A DNA stretch of 64,000 nt from Ochrobactrum sp. CGA5 (GTDB taxonomy: Bacteria > Pseudomonadota > Alphaproteobacteria > Rhizobiales > Rhizobiaceae). Positions 24,687 to 34,471 of the stretch are shown one piece after another. A program made the translations under genes and the position numbers. The stretch is from assembly GCF_006345815.1 (NCBI RefSeq), contig NZ_VCIG01000005.1, positions 124,001 through 188,000 of the forward strand, written 5' to 3'. The notes below the pieces were generated by a model. The model was not told where the DNA came from. It did no database searches and saw nothing but the letters and a program-made list of their open reading frames with translations. Positions within the stretch are counted from its first letter, which is position 1. Each line of letters begins with the position of its first letter.

Positions 24687-27600
24687 CTATGGCGCGACCA
24701 CCTCCATCATGCCTGTTGCCGTGCGCGCTGCAAATTGCGGACGATACATATCCTCAACCGTCGCTGCTGGATGCGTATAAAGACCTGGCGTTACCGCACG
24801 CACCACATAAGCCAGCGTGATCGGCTTCTTCTCGCCTGCAGAGCGGTCGAAAGCGGCCACAAAACGATCATTGCGGAATTCGAGATGCGCTGCCTGTGTG
24901 CTTTCCAGCCATGGGAAATTGCCAAGATCGGCACTGGAAACAAGGCCCGGATTGTCGATCTCGAAACCAGCTGGCAGCAGATCGCTCACAAGCAGACGCG
25001 ACTGCCATTCCTGCAGATCGTCGATTTTCAGAACAACCACATAGCGCTCATTCTGATTGACCCCGGTCACATTGGCCGGCTCGCCATCGAGCGTATAATA
25101 AGTGCGCTCGATGTGGAAACCTTCGCCACCGGCAGGAAGTGATTGGGAAGGTGGTGCGACCGCCGTCACAGCAGCGTCAACTGAGCCGTTACCAGTGTTG
25201 GTAACGACCAGAGGCTGTGCTTCAAGGGCTGCGCCATTGAGACGCTCGGAGAATGCGCCCTGACGCGCGGTGCCATTGATGTCGAGGCTGATGGCACCAT
25301 TATCGTCCTGAAGCCCACGTGCTGCAAGCAGCATCCAGGCCTGATCCTGCGTGCTGAGATAACGAGCCTTTTCACGCTGGAACTCAACCAGCGTAATGAG
25401 GGCAGGAAGCACTTTCGGCGCAGGCTTGGTTTCCGCAGCCAGAGCCAGCATTGCCGCGCCATCACGCAGCGGCGAACCATAATCGGAGCGATTATAGTCG
25501 TAGCTGGACTGGCTGGTTGCGAGCTGGAGCGACGAATTGAACACGCGTTCAGAACGCGGCTGATCACCATAAAGCGCTAGTGCCGCGCCAAGCTGGGCAA
25601 TGGCCATCGGGCTTGAGAAGTTTTCAAGCTGGGTATCGGCGAAATAGCGCAGATCGCCAACAGAGGCCTTCTTGTTGCGCGCCAGAACATAGAGCGCATA
25701 GGCAATGTCGTTGCCGCGTTCCTTGACGTCGGTGGTATAACCGAGCGCATTCTGCAAATTGCCAAGAGCGGACAACATCGCCTGCTGCGGCACGTCATAG
25801 CCCTTTTCGCGGGCACGCGTGAGGAAGTCGGTCACATAGGCGTCCATCCAGAGATCACCCGATCCCGGCGACCAGAGGCCAAACGAACCGCTTGAAGACT
25901 GGTTGTTGAGCACGCGGAAGATGGAATCCTGTACGCGCTTCTTAAGTTCTTCCTGACTTTCCAGACCCGCTGCCGCTTCCGTACCTGCAGCCATTTCGCT
26001 CAAATAAAGCAGCGGCAGTGCACGGCTGGTGGTCTGCTCGGTGCAGCCATAAGGATAGCGGTCAAGCGCCATCAACAAAGCCGGCACATCAAATGCAGCA
26101 CTTCGCGTGACGCCAACGCTGACAAAAGCACCATCCAGCAGGCTTTCCGACAGAAGGCCGCCATCAATTTTCAAGCTTCCGCCATTGGCAGCGAGATTGA
26201 CGACATGACGGCTCGTCACCGGCAGATCGACCGGACGCACCGGCACTGCCAAAGCCTGTTCAACATTGAGGCCCGCATCATTAGAAAGCCGGATCGTCAC
26301 ACCACCGGCACCCGTGGCCACCGCATTGAGCGGAACGGTGATCGACTGCCGCTTGCCACCGGCAAGGACAATGCTTTCAGGATAAGAGCCAACCTCGACG
26401 CCGAGATTATCGGTGGTCTCAAGGCTTACACGATAATTGCCGTCCGGTGCATCCGTATTGGCAATATCGAAGCGGATATTGGCCTGATCGCCAGGGGCCA
26501 TGAAGCGTGGCAGACCAGCGGTGATGACCACAGGATCGCGGATGATGACATCGGTCACCGCATGGCCAACAGCCTTCTTGGTCCATGCTACCGCCATGAC
26601 GCGCGCGGTACCGTTGAACTGCGGTATGTCGAAAGTGATTGTTGCCTTGCCGTCGCTATCAAGTTCAACCGGACCGGAGAACAGCGCAAGAAGCTTCTCG
26701 GTGGGCGGGCTACCTTCAGCCGCCATATTGCCACCGTCGCCACCTGTACGCAGCTTGCCGGTTACGCCGAGCGAACCATCGATCAGGCGACCATACATAT
26801 CACGCATTTCAAGGCCCAGCTGACGCTGGCCGAAGAACCAGTTTTCAGGATTCGGCGGCTGATAGCGTGTCAGATTGAGAATGCCTACATCAACCGCCGC
26901 GACCATGACATAAGCCTGTTCGTCGCCCGCATTTTCAACCGAAACAGGGATGGAAAGCGTGGAACGCGGCGCGATCTTTTCAGGCGGTGTCAGCTTGACT
27001 GCAAGCTGCTTGTCGGCAGGATCGACCTTCAGCCATTTAAGGCCGATCGCACGTGCAGGCATACGGCTTTCAATAGCATTACCCGGACGGAACAGCGTTG
27101 CCGTGACATAGGCACCCGCACCCCAATCCTCGCCGACCGGAATGTCAATAATGGTGCCGCCTTCCGGCACGCTTGCCGTGATGGTCTTGAGCAGCTTTTC
27201 GGCACCAATGGTAATAAGCAATTCACCGGCAAAACGTGGCGACACTTTAAGTTCAGCCATATCGCCAGCCGCATAATGTTCCTTGTCGAGCGCGATTTCG
27301 AGCCCGTCCGGTGTTTCGGTTGAAGTGGAGCTCACATACCAGCCTGCATCGAACTCATAGCTAGTGGCCGGACCCGAGGCATCACTTGTTTCGATTTCCA
27401 AACGGTAACGACCCCAATCAACCGGCAAGCTGATTTCAGCCTCCGCATCAGCTTTCAGATCGATCCTTCCGTTGGCAATCGCCTTTGTGAACGTCACTGG
27501 CTCGTAGTTCCAGCTATTTCCACTGCGATACCACTGATAATTACGCTCGATCTTGACCAGCGACCATTGTGCGCCATCAAGCGCCTTGCGGCCGCCCTTA

Positions 27601-30179
27601 CTGTCAGAGGCGATCAGGCTGAACTTTGCGGTGCCGCCCTGCGGGACTTCATCGCCGGAGAAATCAGGTCGAATGCCGATGAGATCGGTTTCCGGCTGAA
27701 TGGCAACATCGATCTTACGCTCAACCGCACGACCACCGGTTTCGCGCATACGAACGGTGACAGCTGCGTTGACGAGACGCGTCGTTGACGGCATTTCATC
27801 CACGGCAACCGGGAAAGTCGCCTTGCCATTGTCATCGACTTTTGACAGGCCATCGAGCGGCAGGCGCGTGGCTTCGCCCTGATCTTCATCGGCGAGGCCG
27901 AAGTAATACCCCTTGAATCGGTCCCACTGACGCTTGGTCGAAAGCGTGACTTCGCCTTCAAGCGCAAGACCGGCGGCAGGCGCACCATAGAGAAAACGAC
28001 CGTCCACGGTGATATTGGCCGTTTCACCCACCGCAATTTCATTTCTGTCGGACACCAGATCGAACTCGATCCGGTCAGGCACGAAATCTTCAACCAGAAA
28101 CATCTGCGTTGCGATGGCTGGCTGCTTGGGATCGGTATAGATTGAAACATTCCATGTGCCACGCATGGCATTTGGCGGCAATGTCAGGTCGATAGCATGG
28201 CCACCCGCCAGTTTGCTGTCGGAAACAAGACGACGATCTTCCACTCCATCGGGACGCGTGAAGATGAAGGTGAGTGGCAGATCATCAACTGCTTCAGCAC
28301 GGTCATCACGCGCAAGTGCACCCACATGCACAACTTCGCCGGCACGATAGATGCCGCGTTCGGTCCACGCATAAAGATCGAGCGCTTTCGGCACTGCACG
28401 GCCCGTCACACCACGATCGGACAAATCAAAACCAGCACGCGCCATATCAAGAAATGTGAAATCATCATCTCGATCGGCCATCAGCACTGCTGGCACCATG
28501 CCACCCGAACCGCGCGTCAGGCCCGGCGTGAACGTCGCCCGCCCATCGCTGTCGGTGGTCGCTTCGCCCAGCACTTCATTGTTGCGTGCAAGCAATGTCA
28601 GCTTCACATGCTCAAGCGGCTTTGCACTTTCCAGCGAACGGGCAAAAACATTGATGCCGTCCTGTCCGGTATAGGTCGAAAGGCCGATGTCAGAGACGAC
28701 AAACCACTGCGTTGCCTTGGTGCCATATTCCTCTTCGGACTTCTGGACCAGGGGCTCGGCGGTCAGCACATAGACGCCGGGCTTGCGTTCGGGCAGCGCT
28801 TCATCGACAGGAAAACTTGTTGTCGTTTCCTTGTTGAGCTCATGGCCTGCAACCTCGATCTCGCCTTCCCACATGGGCGCACCCATCTGATCGGAAATCG
28901 TGCTGATATCGTAATTGTCAAGCTGACGCAGGAACTGATAGCCGGAAAGAAGCTGCGCGAGAGAACGGTCGCCAACGCGGTAAAGCTTGACCTTGGCCGC
29001 ATCCAGATTGACGCTGACCAGCGGAATGCCACGGCGCGCCTTGGCAGGCAGCACGAAGCTGTCGCCGGTAAAGCGCACGGATGGCGTGCGATCCTGCACA
29101 TAAATCGAAAGATTGACCGGAGCAGGCAGTGCTTCGCCAACAGCCGATGGTAAACCCTGTCGGAACGTAAGCGTATAATTGCGGCCGTGCTCCAGACCTT
29201 CAACGCAGATCTGGCGATCCTTGGCTTCAAGCGCCTGCGGTAAACCATTGTCGAGCTGGACGAAGCTCGAATAATCGACACCGCTTTTGACCAGTTCTTC
29301 CGAAAACTGCGCGCAGATGCGCGGCGCGGCATTGTCGTTATCAACGGTGTTGTTGACAATGCGGAAGCCTTTGCGGGCTTTCAGATCTTCATAGGCTGCA
29401 CGCACAGATGCGGAACTGACGAGATCAAGGCTTGCTTCATAGGCCTGCAAAGCCGGGCGGGACAGCTCGCGCTTTTCCAGTGCCTGCGCCATCACAGCAA
29501 GCGCTTCTGCACGTTGTTCCTTGGTGCGTGATGTCTGGTAGGCAAACCACGCGGCCGAGCTTGCATCACGCTGAAACTTCGCCCGCTCCTGACCGTTGGA
29601 CGGCTCGGTTGCAAGCGCTGACAGCGCATATCCAGCCCAGATTTCGCTTTCATCTGGCGACATGCTGACAGCTAAGCGGAACTTTTCCATCACCGTACGC
29701 GGGTCGCCATTCAGTCCCGCAGCACCTGCTTCATTTCGCAATGTGCGCAGGCTGTCGGAGCTTTCAAGACCATTCAGTTCGCGCTTCAGACGGCGGGCTT
29801 CGTCAATCAGGTTGGCTGCGAAGAACGAGATTGCGGGCGGAGCACCAATATCCTCGCCCGCGGCTGCGCTGGCTTCGGCCACAACCTTGCCCGCGATGGA
29901 GCCAACGGACTGATTGAGCTTGTTGAAATCAGATTTCAAGAAGCACCACTTGACCTTAGGATTATAGGTGAAGGCAAGGCATGCATTGTCGCCCAGACAA
30001 ATGTTTTTGCACTGATCAAGCGAGACATTCTTTTCGGTACGTAAGTCGAAGCCGAAATAATCGCTATCATCGGTGATCTCAATCCGCCGGGTTTCGGCGG
30101 CTTGCGTAGTGTGTGGCGCTGCCGACAGGCAGGCTACGACTGCCAATGCCCAGAAAAGCCGGTTGAAACCAATACGCAT
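24687..30179 (-). CDS. alpha-2-macroglobulin family protein with PAN-like domain and thioester
   Basis: The frame is open to 30260. ATG 30179 is preferred because GAGGGG lies 6 nt before it and because it opens a signal sequence (MRIGFNRLFWALAVVAC); the product is then 1830 aa. VVAC matches a lipobox at Cys17, but a type I site after TQA is also possible. A PAN/apple-like cysteine domain follows (about residues 30-85), then a helical segment and the bacterial alpha-2-macroglobulin MG repeats. The thioester motif GCTEQT (CxEQ) is intact in the C-terminal third. These proteins are thought to trap foreign proteases in the periplasm and work with PBP1C on damaged envelope. pbpC follows 13 nt downstream. 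Confidence 0.93.
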   Translation of the reverse strand: MRIGFNRLFWALAVVACLSAAPHTTQAAETRRIEITDDSDYFGFDLRTEKNVSLDQCKNICLGDNACLAFTYNPKVKWCFLKSDFNKLNQSVGSIAGKVVAEASAAAGEDIGAPPAISFFAANLIDEARRLKRELNGLESSDSLRTLRNEAGAAGLNGDPRTVMEKFRLAVSMSPDESEIWAGYALSALATEPSNGQERAKFQRDASSAAWFAYQTSRTKEQRAEALAVMAQALEKRELSRPALQAYEASLDLVSSASVRAAYEDLKARKGFRIVNNTVDNDNAAPRICAQFSEELVKSGVDYSSFVQLDNGLPQALEAKDRQICVEGLEHGRNYTLTFRQGLPSAVGEALPAPVNLSIYVQDRTPSVRFTGDSFVLPAKARRGIPLVSVNLDAAKVKLYRVGDRSLAQLLSGYQFLRQLDNYDISTISDQMGAPMWEGEIEVAGHELNKETTTSFPVDEALPERKPGVYVLTAEPLVQKSEEEYGTKATQWFVVSDIGLSTYTGQDGINVFARSLESAKPLEHVKLTLLARNNEVLGEATTDSDGRATFTPGLTRGSGGMVPAVLMADRDDDFTFLDMARAGFDLSDRGVTGRAVPKALDLYAWTERGIYRAGEVVHVGALARDDRAEAVDDLPLTFIFTRPDGVEDRRLVSDSKLAGGHAIDLTLPPNAMRGTWNVSIYTDPKQPAIATQMFLVEDFVPDRIEFDLVSDRNEIAVGETANITVDGRFLYGAPAAGLALEGEVTLSTKRQWDRFKGYYFGLADEDQGEATRLPLDGLSKVDDNGKATFPVAVDEMPSTTRLVNAAVTVRMRETGGRAVERKIDVAIQPETDLIGIRPDFSGDEVPQGGTAKFSLIASDSKGGRKALDGAQWSLVKIERNYQWYRSGNSWNYEPVTFTKAIANGRIDLKADAEAEISLPVDWGRYRLEIETSDASGPATSYEFDAGWYVSSTSTETPDGLEIALDKEHYAAGDMAELKVSPRFAGELLITIGAEKLLKTITASVPEGGTIIDIPVGEDWGAGAYVTATLFRPGNAIESRMPARAIGLKWLKVDPADKQLAVKLTPPEKIAPRSTLSIPVSVENAGDEQAYVMVAAVDVGILNLTRYQPPNPENWFFGQRQLGLEMRDMYGRLIDGSLGVTGKLRTGGDGGNMAAEGSPPTEKLLALFSGPVELDSDGKATITFDIPQFNGTARVMAVAWTKKAVGHAVTDVIIRDPVVITAGLPRFMAPGDQANIRFDIANTDAPDGNYRVSLETTDNLGVEVGSYPESIVLAGGKRQSITVPLNAVATGAGGVTIRLSNDAGLNVEQALAVPVRPVDLPVTSRHVVNLAANGGSLKIDGGLLSESLLDGAFVSVGVTRSAAFDVPALLMALDRYPYGCTEQTTSRALPLLYLSEMAAGTEAAAGLESQEELKKRVQDSIFRVLNNQSSSGSFGLWSPGSGDLWMDAYVTDFLTRAREKGYDVPQQAMLSALGNLQNALGYTTDVKERGNDIAYALYVLARNKKASVGDLRYFADTQLENFSSPMAIAQLGAALALYGDQPRSERVFNSSLQLATSQSSYDYNRSDYGSPLRDGAAMLALAAETKPAPKVLPALITLVEFQREKARYLSTQDQAWMLLAARGLQDDNGAISLDINGTARQGAFSERLNGAALEAQPLVVTNTGNGSVDAAVTAVAPPSQSLPAGGEGFHIERTYYTLDGEPANVTGVNQNERYVVVLKIDDLQEWQSRLLVSDLLPAGFEIDNPGLVSSADLGNFPWLESTQAAHLEFRNDRFVAAFDRSAGEKKPITLAYVVRAVTPGLYTHPAATVEDMYRPQFAARTATGMMEVVAP

Positions 30180-30557
30180 TTGCATCCCCTCGATACGATC
30201 GTTGCCATTTCCTTTTGTATTAGAAAAGGCGAAAAGAATTCGGATCATGTGAAGCCTCACCGCGACAAACTGTCAAGGCGAATAGGGGATATTTACAACT
30301 ATTAGGATAAATCTGGAGGTGGAGTTTGCAACAGACATGTATCGCAGAGCTTATGGGATGCCCCTATCATATGAGAATATATAGCGCTGACGGAGAATCG
30401 GAACCTGTACTTGCCGCTTATCTTCCGAGCCTGTCCCTCACCAGAATGGCTGGGAGGGTTAACCTCCGTTAAGAATTTGGAACCAAACGGTCATTTGCGT
30501 GTTAAAATAAGGAATGCAGGATGCACATCGCTACGCACCACTGGAGGGAGGGCAGAG
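30180..30557. other. intergenic region upstream of alpha-2-macroglobulin and the 33-aa gene
   Basis: This 378-nt gap presumably carries divergent promoters. No clear hairpin, repeat or longer gene is seen. The 82-aa reading that would start at 30411 has no supporting ribosome site, and its last 33 codons are the small gene annotated next. Confidence 0.4.
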
Positions 30558-30659
30558 ATGAGCAATATTCTATTCTGGACCGCTTTGGTAATCGCGCCGG
30601 TGCTTTTGGGTACCGCTTATGCCTATCTGCAATCGATCCGGCATAGGGACGATTTTTAG
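30558..30659 (+). CDS. 33-aa single-pass membrane protein
   Basis: ATG 30558 follows a strong GGAGGGAGGG site and encodes 33 aa, MSNILFWTALVIAPVLLGTAY then a basic/acidic tail YLQSIRHRDDF. One hydrophobic helix covers about residues 4-24, with a positively charged C-terminus. A hairpin terminator follows 27 nt later, so this looks like a complete monocistronic unit. The function is unknown; small proteins of this size often regulate membrane complexes. Confidence 0.6.
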   Translation: MSNILFWTALVIAPVLLGTAYAYLQSIRHRDDF

Positions 30660-30686
30660 AAGCTGAAAGTACTTTTGGCGTTTTTT

Positions 30687-30720
30687 GTCCGACTTGATTG
30701 CAACCAGGTCGGACGCTTTT
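30687..30720 (+). terminator. terminator of the 33-aa gene
   Basis: Arms GTCCGAC (30687-30693) and GTCGGAC (30708-30714) form a perfect 7-bp stem, extended by one wobble pair, followed by GCTTTT. It sits just after the small membrane protein gene. Confidence 0.65.
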
Positions 30721-31199
30721 GTGCGCAGGGTGCTGGATTTAAATAGTGATCCTTCACCCATTTGCAGACTTATTCAAGTCACTTCTGTCTGCCGCTTCGA
30801 GCGTGGAATGAGGGGCTGTATTGTGTGTATCTTTCCCCATAAAGTTGATGTCTATCATCAGGACGATGTCTTCAATCGCACTCAATTAATAGATGTTTAA
30901 TTAAGGTACCTCAACTTAAGGGTGCCGTTTTCAGCCTATACTTATTCCCCTATTCAAGGGGGGTTTGGAGAATTCTATAATAAAATTAATGAGTTATGAT
31001 TATAAGTATATGCGTAGGCGCTTTACTCAATCCTTATATGCGTCATATTTGGGGATTTGAGGTGGTTGTTTTGTTCACTTGATCGACATGTTTCTCTGGA
31101 AGTATTTTCATTTACGATCTGATATTAGGCGTTGCCTATTCAAAGAAAATGCCCTTCTATTGTTACAAATAATGCATTGCTGGTAATTGAGGGGGTTGA
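30721..31199. other. AT-rich gene-poor stretch
   Basis: This is about 480 nt of low-GC sequence with no convincing gene on either strand. I see no tRNA, repeat or insertion-sequence end. It could hide an sRNA or regulatory sites, but nothing is clear enough to call. Confidence 0.4.
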
Positions 31200-31484
31200 A
31201 TGCATCGTTGCAACATCGGCTTTAGGCCACATCATTTTTTATCCAGCAAAACGCTGACTCGTGGCGCGTACAAGTATTTTATGCGTGGGGGCGGCATATC
31301 GGCGGATGATGCTCAAAACTGGTCTCTCAAATCCACTTTGATGCATGGGAGCAAACCGCCTGCCTCTTCGGTGGAAATGCATCGTCCTCCGGTTCATTTT
31401 GCTTTGCCGGTACGTCATCTGACGCTTACGCTCGATAACGGTATGCCAGTGCGGGCGCAGTTTTGGGGTGGGCAATCGACATGA
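31200..31484 (+). CDS. hypothetical 94-aa protein (uncertain)
   Basis: ATG 31200 follows GAGGGGG at about 5 nt spacing and opens 94 codons. The product is basic, has no signal peptide or membrane helix, and shows no family motif. A 78-aa frame on the opposite strand overlaps it, so the coding status is unclear. The ribosome site is the main argument for it. Confidence 0.35.
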   Translation: MHRCNIGFRPHHFLSSKTLTRGAYKYFMRGGGISADDAQNWSLKSTLMHGSKPPASSVEMHRPPVHFALPVRHLTLTLDNGMPVRAQFWGGQST

Positions 31485-31637
31485 AATGGCAAAGAGACGT
31501 TACGTCAGGCATTCATGGGAACATCCTTGGTTGAGAGTGCAGCCGGATTTAGCATGTAATTTGGGATTGAACGTGAAGTGCTAACAATAATGGCGGTTGA
31601 AACCAATCGCCAGATTTCAGAGGAGGGAACAACGGCA

Positions 31638-31886
31638 ATGGGTAGACGTGCATACGAAAAGCTCGCGAGAATCTGTGCATCCCTAAACACATCCGAGCAA
31701 GAGCTGGCGCACTCTCTCGGCATCTCGCGAGTAGCGCTGAAAGCGATAGATCGCACTGACGCGCCTCTCTATCTGCGGTTGGCATTGGCCGCTTTGGTAT
31801 CGGAAATGAATCCGGATGAAGTGCTGAACTCAACGCGCGGAGGGTTAGAAAGGGAAGCACCTCTACGGCTCTTGTCGGCGAGGTGA
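31638..31886 (+). CDS. small helix-turn-helix-like protein
   Basis: The frame is open from GTG 31578, but ATG 31638 lies about 10 nt after GAGGAGGG and gives 82 aa. The segment LARICASLNTSEQELAHSLGISRVALKAI reads like a helix-turn-helix with a recognition helix ending in RVALKAI. The rest (LRLALAALVSEM) is helical. It may be a small DNA-binding regulator. It is followed 12 nt later by the DUF2865 gene on the same strand, possibly in one unit. Confidence 0.55.
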   Translation: MGRRAYEKLARICASLNTSEQELAHSLGISRVALKAIDRTDAPLYLRLALAALVSEMNPDEVLNSTRGGLEREAPLRLLSAR

Positions 31887-31898
31887 TTATCAAATGTT

Positions 31899-32777
31899 AT
31901 GGGTTTCAAAGGTATTGTGGTGGCAAAATCTTTCGCTTTCCTTTTTTTGATTGGACTGTTTTGTTATCCGCAGTTGGCTATCGCGTCTTGTACGCGGTCA
32001 GCCGGTGCTGCGGATGCGATGACGCAGCGCCAGCTTTCGGCACTGCGCGCACTGGAACGCAGTCGCAGTTGCAAGAAGGGCGACGAGCGAGGTGGTTTTT
32101 TCAATCCTTGCCGCGATCTTGCACAACGAATAGCCGCAATACAGCGCCAGCTTGCTTCCAGCTCGCTGTCCTCTCGATCATGCGTTGAACAACCGACTGC
32201 CAGTCAGCCCGCAAAAGTGAAGCTTGAGCGGCCGAAGACGTCTCCAGTTGCGGCGAACAGCAAACCTTGGGGGGCGAGCGGTCTCAAAGGTGCACTCACT
32301 TACTGCGTTCGCTTGTCGGATGGATATCTGTTTCCTGCCCCACATTCGCAATTTCAAAAATCCGACAATGTGACGGAAACGATGGCGCGATGCCGTTTCA
32401 TCTGTCAGGGGCAGAATGTGGATCTCTATGTTCTCAACGATCCGAACGGCGAGACGGCTGACATGGTGTCCGTCACGAATGGTAAGCCCTATGTCGAGCT
32501 GCCAACAGCCTATAACTACCATGATAGCAGAGAGTTCCAGAAATGTGATTGGGCTGGCTATGTCAGCAAGATCAGCGAGTTGCGCGCCAATAACAAAGGC
32601 GCTCGCGCATTTAAGAATGTGGTTGTTCCCATGCCGGATATGCGTCCTGTCCGTAACGATACCGATAGTGTTTCAACTGCATCCTTCGCGCCCATAACAG
32701 ACCGCAATGTGCGCATAGTCGGTCCTGCTTTCATTTTTGATGAAGGCACGGGGAACGCGAAGCCCTCGGTGTTCTGA
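31899..32777 (+). CDS. DUF2865 family exported protein
   Basis: This 292-aa protein has a signal peptide (SFAFLFLIGLFCYPQLAIA, then S-C). The core matches the DUF2865 family of Rhizobiales: TYCVRLSDGYLFPAP near residue 133, the CRFICQ cysteine segment, DLYVLNDPNGETADMVS near 175 and LPTAYNYHD. Several cysteines suggest disulfide bonds in the periplasm. The molecular role of the family is unknown. The ATG at 31899 has only a weak ribosome site; an in-frame GTG a few codons later could also serve. Confidence 0.82.
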   Translation: MGFKGIVVAKSFAFLFLIGLFCYPQLAIASCTRSAGAADAMTQRQLSALRALERSRSCKKGDERGGFFNPCRDLAQRIAAIQRQLASSSLSSRSCVEQPTASQPAKVKLERPKTSPVAANSKPWGASGLKGALTYCVRLSDGYLFPAPHSQFQKSDNVTETMARCRFICQGQNVDLYVLNDPNGETADMVSVTNGKPYVELPTAYNYHDSREFQKCDWAGYVSKISELRANNKGARAFKNVVVPMPDMRPVRNDTDSVSTASFAPITDRNVRIVGPAFIFDEGTGNAKPSVF

Positions 32778-32956
32778 CGGTCTAGTCTCCGTCCTCCCAA
32801 GTTCAATTTGAATGAGACGTGTCGCGATTGAGACTGAACAGCTTGCTGTCAGTCTATAACCTCCGTGAAACGGGCGCTTTCAGTTTGTGCCCGGAAACTA
32901 TCGATCATTGCATTGTTTGAAATCTGTCAGCGTTGTTCGACCTGGAGGAGATAGAC

Positions 32957-34147
32957 ATGAGCAAGAACCGTGGTGTCGTTTACTTGCGACCCGGGACAGT
33001 CGAAGTACGTGATATCGAAGATCCAATATTGGCGGCACCCGACGGGAGGAAGCTGGAACATGCCGTCATACTGAAAGTGATCTCGACCAATATTTGTGGT
33101 TCCGATCAGCATATGGTTCGAGGACGCACAACCGCGATGCCGGGCCTTGTGCTTGGTCATGAAATCACAGGTGAAATCATCGAAAAGGGTAGCGATGTCG
33201 AGATGCTCGACGTAGGCGATATCGTTTCGGTGCCATTCAACGTTGCTTGCGGACGCTGCCGTTGCTGCAAATCTCAGGATACAGGTGTCTGTCTTACGGT
33301 CAATCCGTCACGCGCCGGTGGCGCCTATGGATATGTTGACATGGGCGGGTGGATCGGTGGACAGGCACGCTACGTCATGGTTCCCTATGCCGATTTTAAT
33401 CTGCTCAAGTTCCCTGATCGTGAACAGGCGATGGATAAAATCCGAGATTTGACCATGCTTTCCGACATACTGCCGACGGGTTTCCATGGCGCGGTCAAGG
33501 CCGGTGTCGGCGTTGGTTCCGTTGTTTATGTTGCAGGTGCAGGACCGGTCGGTCTTGCCGCTGCTGCCTCCGCACGTATTCTGGGCGCCGCAGTTGTCAT
33601 GATTGGCGATTTCAACAAGGATCGTCTCAATCATGCCAGGAAAGTTGGCTTTGAACCCATTGATCTGTCGGCAAGTGATCGTCTTGGCGACATGATTGCG
33701 GAGGTGACAGGCAGCAATGAGGTTGACAGCGCCATCGATGCTGTCGGTTTTGAAGCGCGCGGTCACAGCGGCGGTGAGCAACCTGCAATTGTGCTGAACC
33801 AAATGATGGAGATAACTCGTCCTGCCGGAGCGATTGGCATCCCGGGGCTTTACGTCACCGAAGATCCTGGTGCGGTCGATAACGCCGCGAAACAAGGTAG
33901 TTTGTCGTTGCGGTTCGGGCTCGGTTGGGCCAAAGCGCAGTCATTCCATACCGGACAGACACCGGTTCTGAAATATAATCGTCAGTTGATGCAGGCTATC
34001 CTGCATGGACGCCTGAACATCGCTGAAATCGTGAACGCTCAGGTTATTTCACTGGAGGATGCGGCGAAAGGTTATGAAAGCTTCGATCAGGGTGCGGCGA
34101 AGAAATTCGTTCTCGATCCACATGGCCTTTTGAACAAGGCTGCCTGA
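32957..34147 (+). CDS. fdhA: glutathione-independent formaldehyde dehydrogenase
   Basis: ATG 32957 follows GGAGGAG and gives 396 aa, close to the 399 aa of the Pseudomonas putida enzyme, with which it aligns along its whole length as I recall that sequence. The catalytic zinc site includes Cys47 in TNICGSDQH and the LGHE motif. The structural zinc loop is CGRCRCCKSQDTGVC, and VAGAGPVGLAA near 178 binds NAD. The enzyme oxidises formaldehyde to formate with tightly bound NAD. It is monocistronic, with a terminator right after it. Confidence 0.95.
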   Translation: MSKNRGVVYLRPGTVEVRDIEDPILAAPDGRKLEHAVILKVISTNICGSDQHMVRGRTTAMPGLVLGHEITGEIIEKGSDVEMLDVGDIVSVPFNVACGRCRCCKSQDTGVCLTVNPSRAGGAYGYVDMGGWIGGQARYVMVPYADFNLLKFPDREQAMDKIRDLTMLSDILPTGFHGAVKAGVGVGSVVYVAGAGPVGLAAAASARILGAAVVMIGDFNKDRLNHARKVGFEPIDLSASDRLGDMIAEVTGSNEVDSAIDAVGFEARGHSGGEQPAIVLNQMMEITRPAGAIGIPGLYVTEDPGAVDNAAKQGSLSLRFGLGWAKAQSFHTGQTPVLKYNRQLMQAILHGRLNIAEIVNAQVISLEDAAKGYESFDQGAAKKFVLDPHGLLNKAA

Positions 34148-34173
34148 TCCAACCTGATTTCGCAACGCGAAAA

Positions 34174-34198
34174 GGGCGTCCTTATGGACGCTTTTTTT
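34174..34198 (+). terminator. Rho-independent terminator of fdhA
   Basis: Stem GCGTCC (34176-34181) / GGACGC (34186-34191) with loop TTAT, followed by seven T. It begins 29 nt after the fdhA stop. Confidence 0.9.
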
Positions 34199-34246
34199 GC
34201 GCATTGGCAAGCCATGTGTTTAGGTGAACGGCAGAATTCACTTTAT

Positions 34247-34268
34247 CTATCAATAGCTTGTTTGATAG
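34247..34268. promoter_or_regulatory. inverted repeat upstream of enuR
   Basis: CTATCAA-N8-TTGATAG is a perfect 7-bp inverted repeat with centres 15 nt apart. The right arm also pairs with CTATC at 34274-34278. It lies about 200 nt upstream of the enuR start and is a candidate operator. Confidence 0.4.
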
Positions 34269-34471
34269 GTGTGCTATCTTCAATAAGGCGATGCCAGCTT
34301 CTTCCAAACCACAGATAGGACTAAATATTTTGCGCGTTTCGAACGCCCGTTAAGGCGTATTTCCACCGTCGGAATGATTGCTTTCTGGTTGCTGTTTTGA
34401 CTAGATTGTCATGAAACAAATTCTGTATAACAAAACAATTATGGACATGTCATGATGGAGCCGGTGAACAC

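Noticed and set aside
26205-27323. A 372-aa open frame on the plus strand
   Set aside because: It is antisense to the alpha-2-macroglobulin gene, has basic shadow-like composition and no domain.
30411-30659. An 82-aa version of the small membrane protein
   Set aside because: The upstream codons lack a ribosome site, whereas ATG 30558 has a very strong one.
32801-32815. TTCAATTTGAA palindrome after the DUF2865 gene
   Set aside because: It is 11 bp, not identical to the 13-mer of the polysaccharide island, and lies outside that island.
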